Position numbers and translations under genes: made by a program
Part shown: one piece after another, positions 12,572-23,893 of the stretch
Numbering within the stretch: the first letter of the stretch is position 1
Layout: each line of letters starts with the position of its first letter
Notes under the pieces: model-generated
The model's input: the letters and a program-made list of their open reading frames with translations, nothing else
Told to the model about the DNA's origin: nothing
Databases searched by the model: none
Assembly: GCA_022578965.1 (NCBI GenBank)
Contig: MU400670.1
Span: 1 to 64,000 of the forward strand
Direction of reading: 5' to 3'
Origin: Xylaria sp. FL1777
Taxonomy: Eukaryota; Ascomycota; Sordariomycetes; Xylariales; Xylariaceae
DNA length: 64,000 nt

Positions 12572-14091
12572 ATGGCATCAGCCGTGTTCTTTCTCGATCT
12601 AAAGGGCAAGGTGCGGACACCATGGTCTACCATCTTACTCAACTCCTATTTCCCGTACTAATATGTGCAGTACAGACCCTGCTTGCTCGAAACTACAGGG
12701 GAGACATTCCCATGTCAGCCGTCGAAAAGTTCCCCATCCTCCTCAGTGAAGCCGAAGAAGAGTCGTCGGCCGTACCGCCCTGTTTCTCTCACGAGGGCAT
12801 CAATGTCAGTCCAATCTCGTTGCACAGATGGCAATCCTTCCTTACTAACACGGCGTAGTATCTCTACATCCGACACAACAACCTATACCTTCTCGCCTTG
12901 ACGAAACGAAATACCAATGCCGCCGAGATCTTGCTATTCTTACATAAGATTGTCGAAGTATTTACGGAATATTTCAAGGCGCTAGAGGAAGAGTCTATCC
13001 GCGATAATTTCGTCATCATTTACGAGTTACTCGACGAGATGATGGACTTCGGCTACCCCCAAACCACCGAGTCCAAGATCCTGCAAGAGTATATTACCCA
13101 AGAGTCACATAAACTGGAGGTACAGGCACGGCCGCCCATCGCACTTACTAATGCCGTATCATGGCGGTCAGAAGGCATAAGATATAGGAAAAACGAGGTG
13201 TTCCTGGATGTCGTCGAGAGTTTGAACCTGCTTGTATCGGCGAACGGCAGCGTGCTGCGTTCTGAGATCCTGGGCGCGATCAAGATGAAGTGCTATCTTT
13301 CTGGCATGCCGGAACTGCGTTTAGGGTTAAACGATAAGGTCATGTTCGAAACGACGGGGAGAACGACACGGGGCAAGGCTATAGAGATGGAAGACGTCAA
13401 ATTCCACCAGTGTGTCCGGTTATCGCGCTTCGAGAACGACCGTACCATCTCCTTCATCCCCCCCGACGGCGAGTTCGAACTCATGAGCTACCGGTTGAAT
13501 ACCCAGGTTAAACCCCTGGTCTGGGTGGAATGCGTGGTCGAGAGCCACTCAGGGTCGCGCATTGAGTACATGTTGAAGGCCAGGGCTCAGTTCAAGAGGA
13601 GAAGTACGGCCAACAACGTTGAAATTATCGTCCCTGTTCCCGATGACGCAGACTCGCCCCGTTTCAGGACAAACATCGGCAGTGTCCACTACGCCCCTGA
13701 GCAGAGCGCCATAGTCTGGAAGATCAAACAATTTGGTGGCGGCAAGGAGTTCCTGATGCGCGCAGAGCTGGGTCTCCCTAGCGTGAGAGGGGATGACGAG
13801 CATGGAGGCGGTATGACCGGTGGGTTTGGTGGGAGTATGGGTGGCGTCAACACCAAGGGCGCCAAGAGACCCATCCAGGTCAAGTTTGAGATTCCCTATT
13901 TCACTACAAGTGGTATCCAGGTTCGATACCTCAAAATCACAGAACCGAAGGTATGTCGTCACATTTCCTAGCACGGTGATACTCTAGCTGACTTTCTAAT
14001 CTCCTATTAGCTAAATTACCCGTCACTTCCTTGGGTTCGATACATAACGCAATCGGGCGACATTGCAGTGCGGCTGCCGGATGCTGTATGA
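12572..14091 (+). CDS. apm1: AP-1 adaptor complex medium (mu) subunit
   Basis: Four exons: 12572-12610, 12676-12804, 12859-13950 and 14011-14091. The introns are 65, 54 and 60 bp, all with GT-AG ends and TACTAAT/TACTAAC/GCTGAC-type branch sites, giving 446 residues, the usual mu1 length. The N-terminal longin-like part reads MASAVFFLDLKGK-TLLARNYRGD and continues through YLYIRHNNLYLLALTKRN. The mu-homology domain (about 170-446) carries SWRSEGIRYRKNEVFLDVVE and the terminal block YFTTSGIQVRYLKITEPK-LNYPSLPWVRYIT. The protein is the cargo-binding subunit of the clathrin adaptor at the trans-Golgi and endosomes and recognises YxxPhi signals. An 18-codon-scale first exon followed by a short intron makes the start easy to miss. 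Housekeeping gene, intact. Confidence 0.96.
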
Positions 14092-15297
14092 AATGATATA
14101 GCGGTGGTATTTTAGATCAGTAGCATAATGATACAAAGGTGTCCTCTTTGTGAAGAGTAGCAGCTTTGGCTACATGTGATATATCATACTTGATTCGCCC
14201 CTTAGATATCTCTGCCAGTCCACCTGGGGTCCTGGCTGAAGAAGACAAAGAATCAAACTTATCGTGGTGTGTTATGGTTAACTTCTATCATTTGAGTAAG
14301 ACGTTTTGGTCCTGATTGTCCTGGGAGGAATTCACCCCGGGGGGCCACTTTCATCAGTAGTTTCAGGTGGTTTGGTGCGCCGAATATGCTCAACCCAAGT
14401 AATCAGTTATCGGTATTCTTTTGACCATCGAGTTGTGACATAGGTTCTGGAAGAGTGGGTTGGATGGGATATTCGTTCTCAGTACCGCTGGTTGTGAGCC
14501 TGCTTACGCTAAAGATGATACCATGAGATTTGTTTGCAACTTACTCTCTGGATATCTCCCCAGATGAGATCGAGCTTCTTCTGAGCCACTGAGATAAGAT
14601 TCTCATTCAATCGACCAGGCATGGGAGATTTTACACTAGTAGAGAATCTGGGATGGACGTATCGTATTCTAGCTTAGGTGCTTATGACCCCTGAGGGACT
14701 CATCGTTTGACATGAGAGTATCGTCATTTCATCAAAATCATTCCCGATCCTCGTTTCGGTTCCAGAACACATCTCTATTTCTCATTCCTCGCTCGCCACT
14801 TTTTTCATAGCAGTCATATTTGTTCCTCCTTAGCTATCTGTCACTTCTGAGTATCATATCGTCTTTATGGTTTCTATTTCTACTTGTTTCATGCCAGCTT
14901 GTTTTGAACCTTTGGATATGTGAGAGATGATACCTGACTATCTTCAGTAGTAACTTTGAGGCAGTGAGGATGGAGATATGTCGTAGACCCCGAGTCTTGG
15001 TAGTATGTGAATTTATATAGTATGAGTTCTCACAACGATGGAGTTGTACTTCGTGATTCGATCTACCTCATTTTCCAGACACGTTTCGCATTCAAGCTTG
15101 CGTTCGAATCGCTACTCGGGTACCCTCTGGTCTATCTATAACTGTCCAGCCCTCATTGTCGTCATCATAGTTGTCGTTACCACCGAGAGCACCATCGTCA
15201 GCAGTACCATCGAACGTTGTCACTGCCAACAGTATAGCCACTGTTATTACCCTCAGCACTGTCATCAATACCCTCTTTTCATTCCTATCCTTTCACC
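14092..15297. other. Intergenic
   Basis: No gene is seen. The stretch holds the 3' UTR of the adaptin and the promoter of the HET gene, with pyrimidine-rich tracts around 14750-14900 and 15090-15290 just before the HET start (CACCATG context). Confidence 0.5.
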
Positions 15298-17004
15298 ATG
15301 CGTCTAATTGATACCAAAACCCTAGAACTGAAAGAGTTCCACCACGAAATCCCACCCTATGCCATCCTCTCCCACACCTGGGGCAGCGAGGAGGTCACCT
15401 TTCAGGAATACCTCCTCGCTATGGGACCCGATAGCACTAGGCATTCTCACATCAAACGGAAATCGGGCTTTTCCAAGATCATTGGCGCCTGCAAGCGCGC
15501 ACAGAACGATAAACTGGCGTATCTCTGGTGCGACACAAATTGCATCGACAAGAGCAGTTCTGCTGAGCTGAGCGAGGCTATCAACAGCATGTATGCGTGG
15601 TATAGGGACTCCGTAGTTTGCTACGCCTACCTTGCTGATGTGGGTTGTGTTGTTCCAGGGCTCTGGATGGAACTTAAGAAGAATCGCTGGTTCACTAGAG
15701 GCTGGACTCTTCAGGAACTCCTGGCGCCTGAAAATGTGCTTTTTTTTAATACCGATTGGGTGCTCATTGCGGATCGACAACAATTGGCACAGCCTATTTA
15801 CGAAGCCACCAGGATACATGTGGGTGCGCTCCGGGATCGAAACACAATCCCGTCTTACTCTGTTGCGCAAAGGATGTCTTGGGCTGCCAATCGACAGACC
15901 TCTCGCCAGGAAGACATTGCCTATTGTTTGCTTGGTATCTTTGGTATCAACATGCCACTCCTCTACGGAGAAGGGTCCAAAGCGTTTACCAGGCTTCAAG
16001 AAGAGATCATCAAAGTGTCCGATGATCAAAGTATTTTTGCTTGGGAATTTCTGGGTAGCCAGCCCAGGTCTCTAAATGGCATACTAGCATCATCGCCTGG
16101 TGAGTTCGCTTCGTGTGGCTCAATAGTCAGAGAAATGAGTGCCATACGCTGGCCGTATTCAACAACAAACCTTGGTGTCTCTCTTCAACTACCAATGATC
16201 CAGACATTTGTAAACAAGACTGTACTCGTGGGTCTGAACTGCTCTATTGAGCTTCAGGGGTATAGGTCTTGTAAGGATGCACAAGCTGTAAAGTTACCTT
16301 GTTGGCGCTTTCCAGTCTGGATATGGCTGAGATCAGTTGGCCAGAGTATCTATACAAGAAGCCCTAATCAAGTGTCCCGCACATCATTGGCAGGCTTGTA
16401 TCCTGATGGAGTGAATTGCGTTGTCACCAAGCTATTCGGCATAACCAGTGCTCCCAGGATTGAGTCTCAGAAAACCGGCACTTATTCACCTATTCATAGC
16501 AACGGCACCGTGTCAACAGGATTTCACCTTATAGTTAGCTTTGGGCGCATTCGACCACGAACGAGCACATTTGAAGAAGCTTTTTTGCCAGGAGATTTTA
16601 CTGTACATCATGTGCCACCTAGGGGATCGCCTACTCTATCACATGAGATTATAGAAGCGGGAAACTACGTTGTTCTTTTATCAATTGCCTGGGATCATCA
16701 GCTTCCGAAAATTTGGCGTTACGCCATCCTTATGAGCTTGAACAGGACTACTGTTCGCAGCATGAATGCAAATGATTGGAGTGTTCTCTTTCAAACTCAG
16801 CATAAATCAAGTACTGGGAGACACAGCAATTCAAGTCCAATAGATTATATTCACGAGCAGATCCAGAAGCTATCAGGCCAACAAACAATATCTACCGAGA
16901 AAAGTGTGCTGCCTTTCGTGCAGATGGAAAAAGACTTGTGGCAAGACCACAACGGCCAAGCGAAGGTTGTTGTTCACGTGACGTTTCAAGAAGTGACAAG
17001 ATAG
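15298..17004 (+). CDS. HET-domain (heterokaryon-incompatibility) protein
   Basis: An intronless gene of 568 residues starts in a CACCATG context. The HET domain fills the N-terminus: YAILSHTWG at 21-29, a WCDTNCIDKSSSAELSEAIN block near 75-95, and RWFTRGWTLQELLAP at 130-144. These are the three classic HET blocks. The domain triggers cell death when incompatible hyphae fuse and shows TIR-like structural relationships in published work. No NACHT, WD40 or ankyrin part follows; residues 230-568 are a divergent C-terminus of the kind common in the large HET family. The gene converges with a membrane-anchored RNase H-fold-like protein only 137 bp away. HET genes are numerous per genome, so a role in allorecognition is inferred and not specific. 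Confidence 0.93.
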   Translation: MRLIDTKTLELKEFHHEIPPYAILSHTWGSEEVTFQEYLLAMGPDSTRHSHIKRKSGFSKIIGACKRAQNDKLAYLWCDTNCIDKSSSAELSEAINSMYAWYRDSVVCYAYLADVGCVVPGLWMELKKNRWFTRGWTLQELLAPENVLFFNTDWVLIADRQQLAQPIYEATRIHVGALRDRNTIPSYSVAQRMSWAANRQTSRQEDIAYCLLGIFGINMPLLYGEGSKAFTRLQEEIIKVSDDQSIFAWEFLGSQPRSLNGILASSPGEFASCGSIVREMSAIRWPYSTTNLGVSLQLPMIQTFVNKTVLVGLNCSIELQGYRSCKDAQAVKLPCWRFPVWIWLRSVGQSIYTRSPNQVSRTSLAGLYPDGVNCVVTKLFGITSAPRIESQKTGTYSPIHSNGTVSTGFHLIVSFGRIRPRTSTFEEAFLPGDFTVHHVPPRGSPTLSHEIIEAGNYVVLLSIAWDHQLPKIWRYAILMSLNRTTVRSMNANDWSVLFQTQHKSSTGRHSNSSPIDYIHEQIQKLSGQQTISTEKSVLPFVQMEKDLWQDHNGQAKVVVHVTFQEVTR

Positions 17005-17141
17005 CAGTATATATCTTAGATAATTCCTAATAGGGATGTGTATCTAGGTTTGATGAATTTGTCTTAGAGTAAACATAGAGAGCCATTCCAAGTCAGGTAG
17101 GTAGTTAGTTGACAGTAACCTGAAAACGTACTATGGCTTCG

Positions 17142-17987
17142 TCAAGTGGTAGGCCCTAACGTCTCGAGTTTTTGCGTACTAGCTTTATCAATTACTCGAA
17201 GCTTTGGAACTTTGGACTCCAATGAAAAGTTTTCAACTTCATCCCGTAGGAGCTGGATACCGAGCCATGCTTTGTTTCCCGCATTTTCGAGCGAAGAAGA
17301 ATACTCTCGTAGTTCTGGGATTCTTTCTATGCATTGTTTGAATGACGACTGAGCAGTCTCTGGGTGCTGTGCTTTCCAGACTCTCTCTGTATCTATTGTC
17401 GCTATGTCTTCAGGCAGCGCCCAAGCCTTACTCATAAGGTCTAGAGCCTCATTGATTTTGTACCCAACAAAATATACTCTCTCAAACTGCTTTCTGAAGT
17501 CTTGAAATATCTCTGCCATGTGTGTTGATACTTCATCTGCTTGTATTGTCTTTAACGTACCGTGTAGGAAGACTGAAGTTTTCTGTACATCATATACTTT
17601 AGCATCAAGCCCCTCATTCTCAATCACCCAATGCAATGTTTCAATCCCTGGCGTGCTAGGAGACCACCGGGATACAGCGATGTCCGATATTTCGGGTGAT
17701 TGGCCGTTTAATCGATGCACTTCTACAGTCACAAAAAGGACTTTAGATGTAGCAGATGCCGACCAAGCGTCTAATAACTTGTTCTTCTCTTGATCACACA
17801 GGGGCCTCGTATTATTTTGCCCGGCTGTAGAGTCCGGATTGCAACTCTGGTCTCCGGGGATAAAACTTTGAATGGTTCTCGCAATATAAAAAAGACAAAT
17901 GAATATGTAGGAGAATGGTATAAGTAACTTGGTCACTAATATAATAAGGATTTCGAAAAGAATCGCTGGCCTCGACAGGTGAGCCAT
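17142..17987 (-). CDS. Membrane-anchored, degenerate Gfd2/DEDDh-like protein
   Basis: A single exon of 281 residues. A long hydrophobic segment at residues 9-37 predicts an N-terminal membrane anchor. The remainder resembles the RNase H-fold Gfd2/YDR514C-like domain found in many fungal proteins: KVLFVTVEVHRLNG and EISDIAVSRW match the exonuclease-I region, and VYFVGYKINEALDLM matches the conserved VGH..DL region. The expected acidic and histidine catalytic positions appear changed (TVE instead of DxE; VGY instead of VGH), so enzymatic activity is doubtful. Assignment to the fold is by motif resemblance only. The close convergent placement with the HET gene is suggestive of, but does not prove, a functional link. 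Confidence 0.5.
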   Translation of the reverse strand: MAHLSRPAILFEILIILVTKLLIPFSYIFICLFYIARTIQSFIPGDQSCNPDSTAGQNNTRPLCDQEKNKLLDAWSASATSKVLFVTVEVHRLNGQSPEISDIAVSRWSPSTPGIETLHWVIENEGLDAKVYDVQKTSVFLHGTLKTIQADEVSTHMAEIFQDFRKQFERVYFVGYKINEALDLMSKAWALPEDIATIDTERVWKAQHPETAQSSFKQCIERIPELREYSSSLENAGNKAWLGIQLLRDEVENFSLESKVPKLRVIDKASTQKLETLGPTT

Positions 17988-18577
17988 AATGCTGTGTGTT
18001 GAGTAGCGACGCCACGAACAAGAAGATTTAGGACTGGTGTGCAGCAGTACAGTGAAGACAGGTTGTGCAAGAGGACAAAGACTCCAGTGGTGACTAAACG
18101 CGTCCGAAAATATGTTTCGAGTACAAAGCGTGGGAAAGTGGGGGTATTGAACCTCAAGTACTCAGGATGTGATGGCCCAGGTTGACTCAACCGGCCTATA
18201 ATAGTAAGTATCCTTCCTGTACATAGTAATCAGGTCAGTTTTCATCCACAACTAACAATACAAAGAAGTACAAACACAATGCCTAGTCAGTCTCCAAGGC
18301 GAGCTGTTAATATTGAGTATGTGATACCTAACTCTACCCCCACAGCTTCCCCAGACTGCCCGAAGTGGCGCATGAGGCCCCCACACCCCCGCAGGGGATT
18401 GCTTTAATGGAAATTCTCCTCAATTCGAGTCGATGAAAACGCTCGGACCCCCATCGACTCGTTCCCTGGCCGCTTTAGCCTTCATCTCCCCCCAACATAC
18501 ACAAAGAAACCGGGACCGCTGGGTCATCATACATGCCAAAAGCGCGTGACTGGGTGACTTGGCCATGTCGCTACTAA
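17988..18577. other. Divergent intergenic region
   Basis: No gene is seen in this 590-bp promoter region shared by the minus-strand membrane protein and the plus-strand zinc-finger factor. Confidence 0.5.
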
Positions 18578-21348
18578 ATGGCGTCTCAGCAACAAACAAC
18601 AGGCATCGGCACAGGCACTGGCACAGGCACAGGGTCAAGCCCTGCTGCGGCGTATAAGCGCGCCAGCCGGAAGGGAGCTCCAAAGAAGTTCGCGTGCGAC
18701 TGGCCCGACTGCGACAAGATCTATTCGCGACACGAACACCTGCAGCGGCATCAATTGAACCGTAAGGCTGCCCGGCGTGCACACTGTGGGGGCTCCATTT
18801 CGCAGTCCAAGGCTGACCTTGATATCATCTACCTATATGTGCAGATGAACCTAAGCAGATCTACAAATGCGATGTGCCGGATTGCAACCAGATGTTCGTC
18901 CGTCAGGACTTACTGATGAGGCATAAAAAGCGCCATTCTACATCTTATGTGCCGAGGAATCGAGCAAGCAGCTTCAGCGTCACCACTAAGGACTCCTCAT
19001 CGGATGGCACCTCAGCCGCTTCACCGGGTATCACCAACAATGGCCAGTCTGCTTCAGTGCCGATAACATTGGCACCAGCACCGGCACCGGTACAACTGCC
19101 GGGTCCAGGGTTACGACCGGCTATGTCTATACCACAGTCGGCGCCTCCACCGCCGCCCACTCTATTTCAACAGCAACCGGTCAGTGTGCCTCGAAACGCA
19201 TCAGTGCTGTTGAGTCCAAATTCTACCATGTCCTCCCAACCAACACCAACGAGCTCAATAGGACACACTACTTGGCCTCGACCTATGGAAGGAGTTAGCA
19301 TGCTACCGCCTAAGACCACTTATTACTCCCAGAACCAAGCTCCTTTACATGATCACTCTGCATTCATGTCATTTCATGATTTACAAGTTTCTCAAGATTC
19401 AAGTGACTTAGCTTCGACAAACTTCGGCCTGTGGCTCTTCGATAACCAACGCAGTTACGGAGACTTCAATGTCGCCAATCTGTCTTTCATCGAGGGTGGC
19501 CTCGAGTCTCCTTTCAACAACAACATTCATTATGATCACGAGTCTCTAACTAGTAGGTCTCAGGTTGACCACACGCCACCTCGTCATCCTGATATGCCTG
19601 ATGAGCTGATCTCCGAACATCGTCGTCTTGAAATCGTGAATTGCGTAAGCGTATTCCGACAGAAACAGAATGATTATGATTCGAAGCTGGACTACCTCTT
19701 GCGAGAGTCTGGAAGCGACTTTCCCGCTCTCCACTTGGATCTCCTGCACGAGTGGATTCGCCAATACTGGGATATTGTGTCACCACGCCTGCCCATCGTC
19801 CATCAACCCACCTTTTCACCTACAAGATGTCCCATTTACTTGCTTCTCGTCATGATTGCCCTGGGCGCTGCTCAGATTCACGACCAGTCTCCTACTGGTG
19901 AGCACGAAGAATACAAAGCTTTCGCCAATCTCATCATCACTTCCATCCGTCTTGAAATTCTCGGCGATAAGGGAGCGGTACCACCTGTTGATCTCTGGGT
20001 TGCTCAGGCGCTGTTGCTTGTAGAATTTTATGAGAAAATGTACTCGACACGAAAGTTGCATGAAAGGGGCCATATTTACCACGTTGTGACACTCAATTAT
20101 CTGAGGCGAGGAAGCCCACTGATCGGCAAAGCAGACCTGGAGTCACCACCAGATGAACAGAACGGTGTTGACCCGGGCACAGACGATCGGAATTGGTGGG
20201 TACGATGGGCAGAAACCGAAGCTATGCACAGAGTCGTCTTTGCTGCATTCATGATGGATGTTATCCATGCTGCTATGTTTGGCCATGCATCTGATATGGC
20301 ACCCCATGAAATTCGCCTCCCTCTCCCATGTGATGAGGCCTTATGGTCGGCTCCGAGTCATGAGAATATGCGTCAATTGGAGGCGACTCTCCGCATGTAC
20401 GGTGTCAAACCAGTCTTCTTTCTCGACGGCCTGAAACGCGCTCTTCACGGGCAAGAAGTCAAAACACACTCGTTTGGACGTATGATTATTATGTGCGGCC
20501 TTCTTAGCGTTGGATGGCATCTTCGGCATCGCGAGACACACTTGAAATGGCTAGACATCGCCCCCAATGCATCCGAAACTAGAGAAAAATGGTGTAAAAT
20601 GCTACTAAAGGCATTTGACGACTGGAAGACAAGTTTTGACGATGCTATCGGCTCGATCGGTTCAAACAGCCTTGACCAGAGTGGACCAGGGCAGCAGGCC
20701 GCATCAAATGGCTTGATCCAGAGTGCTGCAGTCCTGTACCATTTGGCTCATATTAGTCTCTATGTTGATATCATTGACTGCCAGGTTTATGCTGGCGCAA
20801 AGCGCCTGATTGGCCGTAAGGTATCATCTCGAGATCTTGCGAACGTGAATTCGCGAATGGCTGTGTGGGCTGGCCAGCTTCTCACCAGGCGTGCGATATT
20901 ACATGCATTCAAGCTTCTTCATCGAATCCTCATTGATCCCCGCCAAAAGAAGATTGCGTCGATTCAAGAACTTGGAGGGGGCAATCGAGGCGCCATTCAA
21001 TATTCGACTCGCGCTGATTCTGACCCCCACCGACCGTGGATCATGTACTATGCCACTTTGAGTATCTGGTCCTTCACGCAAGCACTCAAAGGCCAAGGTC
21101 ATGTTACTCAACCGTTTCCACCGAGTAGGGCGCGGGGTGGTTTGAATACTGTACCTGAATACCTCTCGAGGGTAGCCAAATTATCGGAACTCGACTCTGC
21201 CACATCAGCTACGCTGTGCGATGGCGTACCGGAGTTACTCGATGTGGTATGCACACTCTTGTCCCAATCACATTGGGAATTGTTGAAAGAAGCTTGTCAA
21301 AGACTTGCAGATTGCAAGAAACTAATCTATAGCGGTGGCGCATCATGA
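18578..21348 (+). CDS. C2H2 zinc-finger / fungal-specific transcription factor
   Basis: Two exons, 18578-18761 and 18845-21348, are split by an 83-bp intron (GTAAGG...GTGCAG), giving 895 residues. The intron lies inside finger 1: the split codon 62 supplies its last histidine. Finger 1 uses C40, C45, H58 and H62; finger 2 uses C70, C75, H88 and H92. A Gly-Thr repeat lies at 10-19 and a low-complexity Pro/Ser/Ala region at about 110-200. From about residue 361 (HEWIRQYWDIVSPRLPIVH) a fungal_trans-type regulatory domain begins and extends past ERGHIYHVVTLNYL. It is a nuclear DNA-binding regulator with unknown targets. It is the nearest clear transcription factor to the catabolic cluster starting 3.3 kb downstream, so it is a candidate regulator of it, though two small genes intervene. 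Confidence 0.9.
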
Positions 21349-22070
21349 ATCCGGATGTCTTGGATGTTTTCAGCATAATTTTGGAGGCCAGCCTTACCTT
21401 TATCTCACTCATGACTCAATATTTGGCGAAATAGCTCTATCTATCAACACACTTGCTCGCGCTATGCCGCCATATATTGTGCAGTGAGGTAAGAACTTAT
21501 TCCTGCCTTAGAAACTTAGTATATGCCTCTAATTTCACTCTATAGTTATGCTCCATATACACAATAGATATTACAGATGCGCTGTCTTTGGATTGTACAC
21601 GGTAACTAAGCATCTTGCCCTCGATAACGTTGCATTTTCTAGGTTGATGTATGATGCTGTTGCATGACCTGGCAAAACATCGTGTTGGATCCTTGAATAA
21701 TGAGCCCGTGCGTTTGCTGGAGGTGTCAAATTCCGGAGCATATCTTATAATACTTGTGAGACGTTCTACTCAATGTTATGTACAGGGACATTTGTACTTT
21801 ATCTATGATAACGACCGTCACGAAGTATGATATCACGAGACATGGTGTGCGTATTCATAGATGTATATTTAATAAGCAAGTTAGATTCTCAGGGCGTATG
21901 CACACCTACTTGTTGAAATCACGCCGTGTGGCGTCGCGGGGCTGGGATAACTTAATTCCTGTAGCGAACATAAATACCGCAAGGCAGATGTCCATAGTCT
22001 GTACATGCGGCAAGCATCATAGAGTCTCCGAAGGGGCTTACCTCCATGTATAATATACTTACTCATAAGA
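21349..22070. other. Intergenic between convergent genes
   Basis: No confident gene is seen. If the neighbouring CGH protein on the minus strand is spliced at its GTAAGT, a short second exon could lie here, for example after the CATGTACAG at about 22008-22016, adding some 29 residues before a stop. Confidence 0.35.
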
Positions 22071-22517
22071 CTACAAACCGAAACGTGCACTTACCTCAAC
22101 GTATCCCGCCAAAGCGATAACCCCTTTCCGAAACTCATCAACGTCATCTAGACATCGCACCTGTTCCCCGAGGAGCCTGAGCTCATGCTGCATTACCTTG
22201 GAGGCGCTTAGGCTGAGGACGCGCACGTGCTCGTTTAACTCGCGGAGGTAGCTGCGCGGAATCGCGTGCGTGGATTCGTACGAAGCCTCCAGAACGGAGT
22301 GGCAGACGCAGACTAGACAGCGCGTTGGGATAGAGGGCATTTCGTTTACCACGCGGGTGTCTGTGCCTGGGCCCTGACTTCCTGTCGCCTCATTATTTGT
22401 GACCTGAGCGTCTGGAACCTGGCTTTTTGTGCCTTGATAGGCTGCGCGCAAGGGGCGGTGTATGGTCTCTTGTGTGTGGCCGCAGGTGAATTCATCTGTT
22501 GGTCGGTAGGCTGGCAT
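22071..22517 (-). CDS. Small hypothetical protein with CGH...CxxC motif
   Basis: A predicted protein of 148 residues that I do not recognise by function. The N-terminus has FTCGHTQ and, about 55 residues later, RCLVCVCH. This CGH...CxxC layout is widespread in short uncharacterised proteins of Sordariomycetes and could bind a metal. The C-terminal half (ELNEHVRVLSLSASKVMQHE...) looks helical. Near the end the frame meets GTAAGT after GYVE (about 22086), a good donor, so the true C-terminus may differ. It is divergent from a second protein with the same motif layout, 656 bp away. The shared layout suggests distant paralogs. Confidence 0.5.
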   Translation of the reverse strand: MPAYRPTDEFTCGHTQETIHRPLRAAYQGTKSQVPDAQVTNNEATGSQGPGTDTRVVNEMPSIPTRCLVCVCHSVLEASYESTHAIPRSYLRELNEHVRVLSLSASKVMQHELRLLGEQVRCLDDVDEFRKGVIALAGYVEVSARFGL

Positions 22518-23173
22518 TTTGTTGATGGTGGGTGTGCTCGGGATGGGCGGAATGGGGGTGATGGGGATGCGGATGAGGATATGAAAGGGGTAAGATGAAA
22601 TGAATAATAATAAATAGCTCTGAGCCGGTCGATATTCTGGATTTAGTAGTGTTATACTTCGGAGCTGCTTTGATGTATGGTTGAGTGATCAATGGGATTA
22701 TCTTCCAGGCGATAATTATTGGGTTGGTGTTAGTCTGGGAATACAAGGGGATTGTTTCCGTATTGTTCTCTATCTTTGTCAAGCTCTTTTACCTCTTTGT
22801 CGATGAATGGCACAGTAAAGCTTTGAAGTGTGTTTGATAATCGACAATTCGCTTGTTGAATCACGGCTTTTATGTGATAGATGGTCATTATCTAACTGGA
22901 GATATGTCGAGGTATTAATACTAGATGAATGTTACAAAATCACAACCAGTGTTGTGAACACACAGGACAAGTTTCGGAATATGAGGCAGGATTCTTAAAC
23001 ATATCGATGTTACTAAGAGAGAAAAACATCTACAAATAACCGTAGATCCATTCCAAAGTCTCCTTCTTATCTCGCCTTTCAAGTGTCGAGATTCAACTAG
23101 AAGACAATCCAAAGAATCACTCTCAGAAATTTCACTATAACTACCGAAAAACCAAGCGTCTACTCACTAAAGA
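22518..23173. other. Divergent intergenic region between the two CGH proteins
   Basis: No gene is seen. A G-rich GGGGATGGG-type low-complexity tract at 22535-22590 makes the minus strand encode spurious His/Pro repeats. The region should contain both promoters. Confidence 0.5.
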
Positions 23174-23893
23174 ATGTCTGACTATGAGTTTGATTTTTGG
23201 CAATGCGGCCACATCACAAGCGCAGAAGATGGATCTATTGTAAGTGAAAACGGCGACCTGGTCGCTCTTGGCGCTCCTCGTAGCAGCATTCAAAAACATC
23301 CCAGCGATTTGTGCTCTGGTTGCCATGCTGATCAACTGATGGCGAGGTTACGGGATATTAGAACTCTGTTGTCTGAATGCGATTTTCGAAATGAAGCGAT
23401 GCAAATGGCTGAACGCAGGGTCGCAGCCCTGAAAAGGTTCTTGCCAGATGACCCTGAAGGGAGATTCATGGCTAACTACAACAAGTATGAGAACTACCCC
23501 ACTGAGCTCTTGAAAGTGGAACATCACGTTCTTCAATTGGAGTTAGAGACATGTCATGCTGCGATCGAGGGCTTCGCCGCGGGGCGCAAGCGACTTCGTT
23601 CTAGAATTGCGCAGTCGTTCATAGATCGTATTAATCAGATTGGTGAGAGCGCGCTGGTGTGGTATGACAACAGCTATTGTAGTGACGATGTGAAGGAGTA
23701 TCTACTCGAGATTATAAAGGAGACGGAGGTAATGATTGAAGCGATTGAGATAGAGGCGGTTGTCGAGTCGCACTATTTGGCGGCTCTAGACGCTGAGGCT
23801 GCCAACTTGAGGCGTCTCTTAAATGGGTATGACCCTAAAATCGGAGAGCGATTTGAGGAGGCACTAGGAAATCCTAGTTCCGAGAAAGCTTGA
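23174..23893 (+). CDS. Hypothetical coiled-coil protein with CGH...CxxC motif
   Basis: An intronless gene of 239 residues. The N-terminus has FWQCGHIT and then DLCSGCHADQ, the same CGH...CxxC layout as the divergent neighbour. The rest (about residues 55-239) is charged and helical (RLRDIRTLLSECDF, AERRVAALKRFL, IKETEVMIEAIEIE) and probably forms coiled coils. Function is unknown. Proteins of this kind are lineage-specific in filamentous ascomycetes; metal or zinc binding by the Cys/His set is inference. Frame and start context (AAGAATGTC) are ordinary. Confidence 0.7.
   Translation: MSDYEFDFWQCGHITSAEDGSIVSENGDLVALGAPRSSIQKHPSDLCSGCHADQLMARLRDIRTLLSECDFRNEAMQMAERRVAALKRFLPDDPEGRFMANYNKYENYPTELLKVEHHVLQLELETCHAAIEGFAAGRKRLRSRIAQSFIDRINQIGESALVWYDNSYCSDDVKEYLLEIIKETEVMIEAIEIEAVVESHYLAALDAEAANLRRLLNGYDPKIGERFEEALGNPSSEKA

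Noticed and set aside
22492..22782. His/Pro repeat protein on the minus strand
   Set aside because: It is produced by a G-rich low-complexity tract in the intergenic region, with no start context or conserved pattern.
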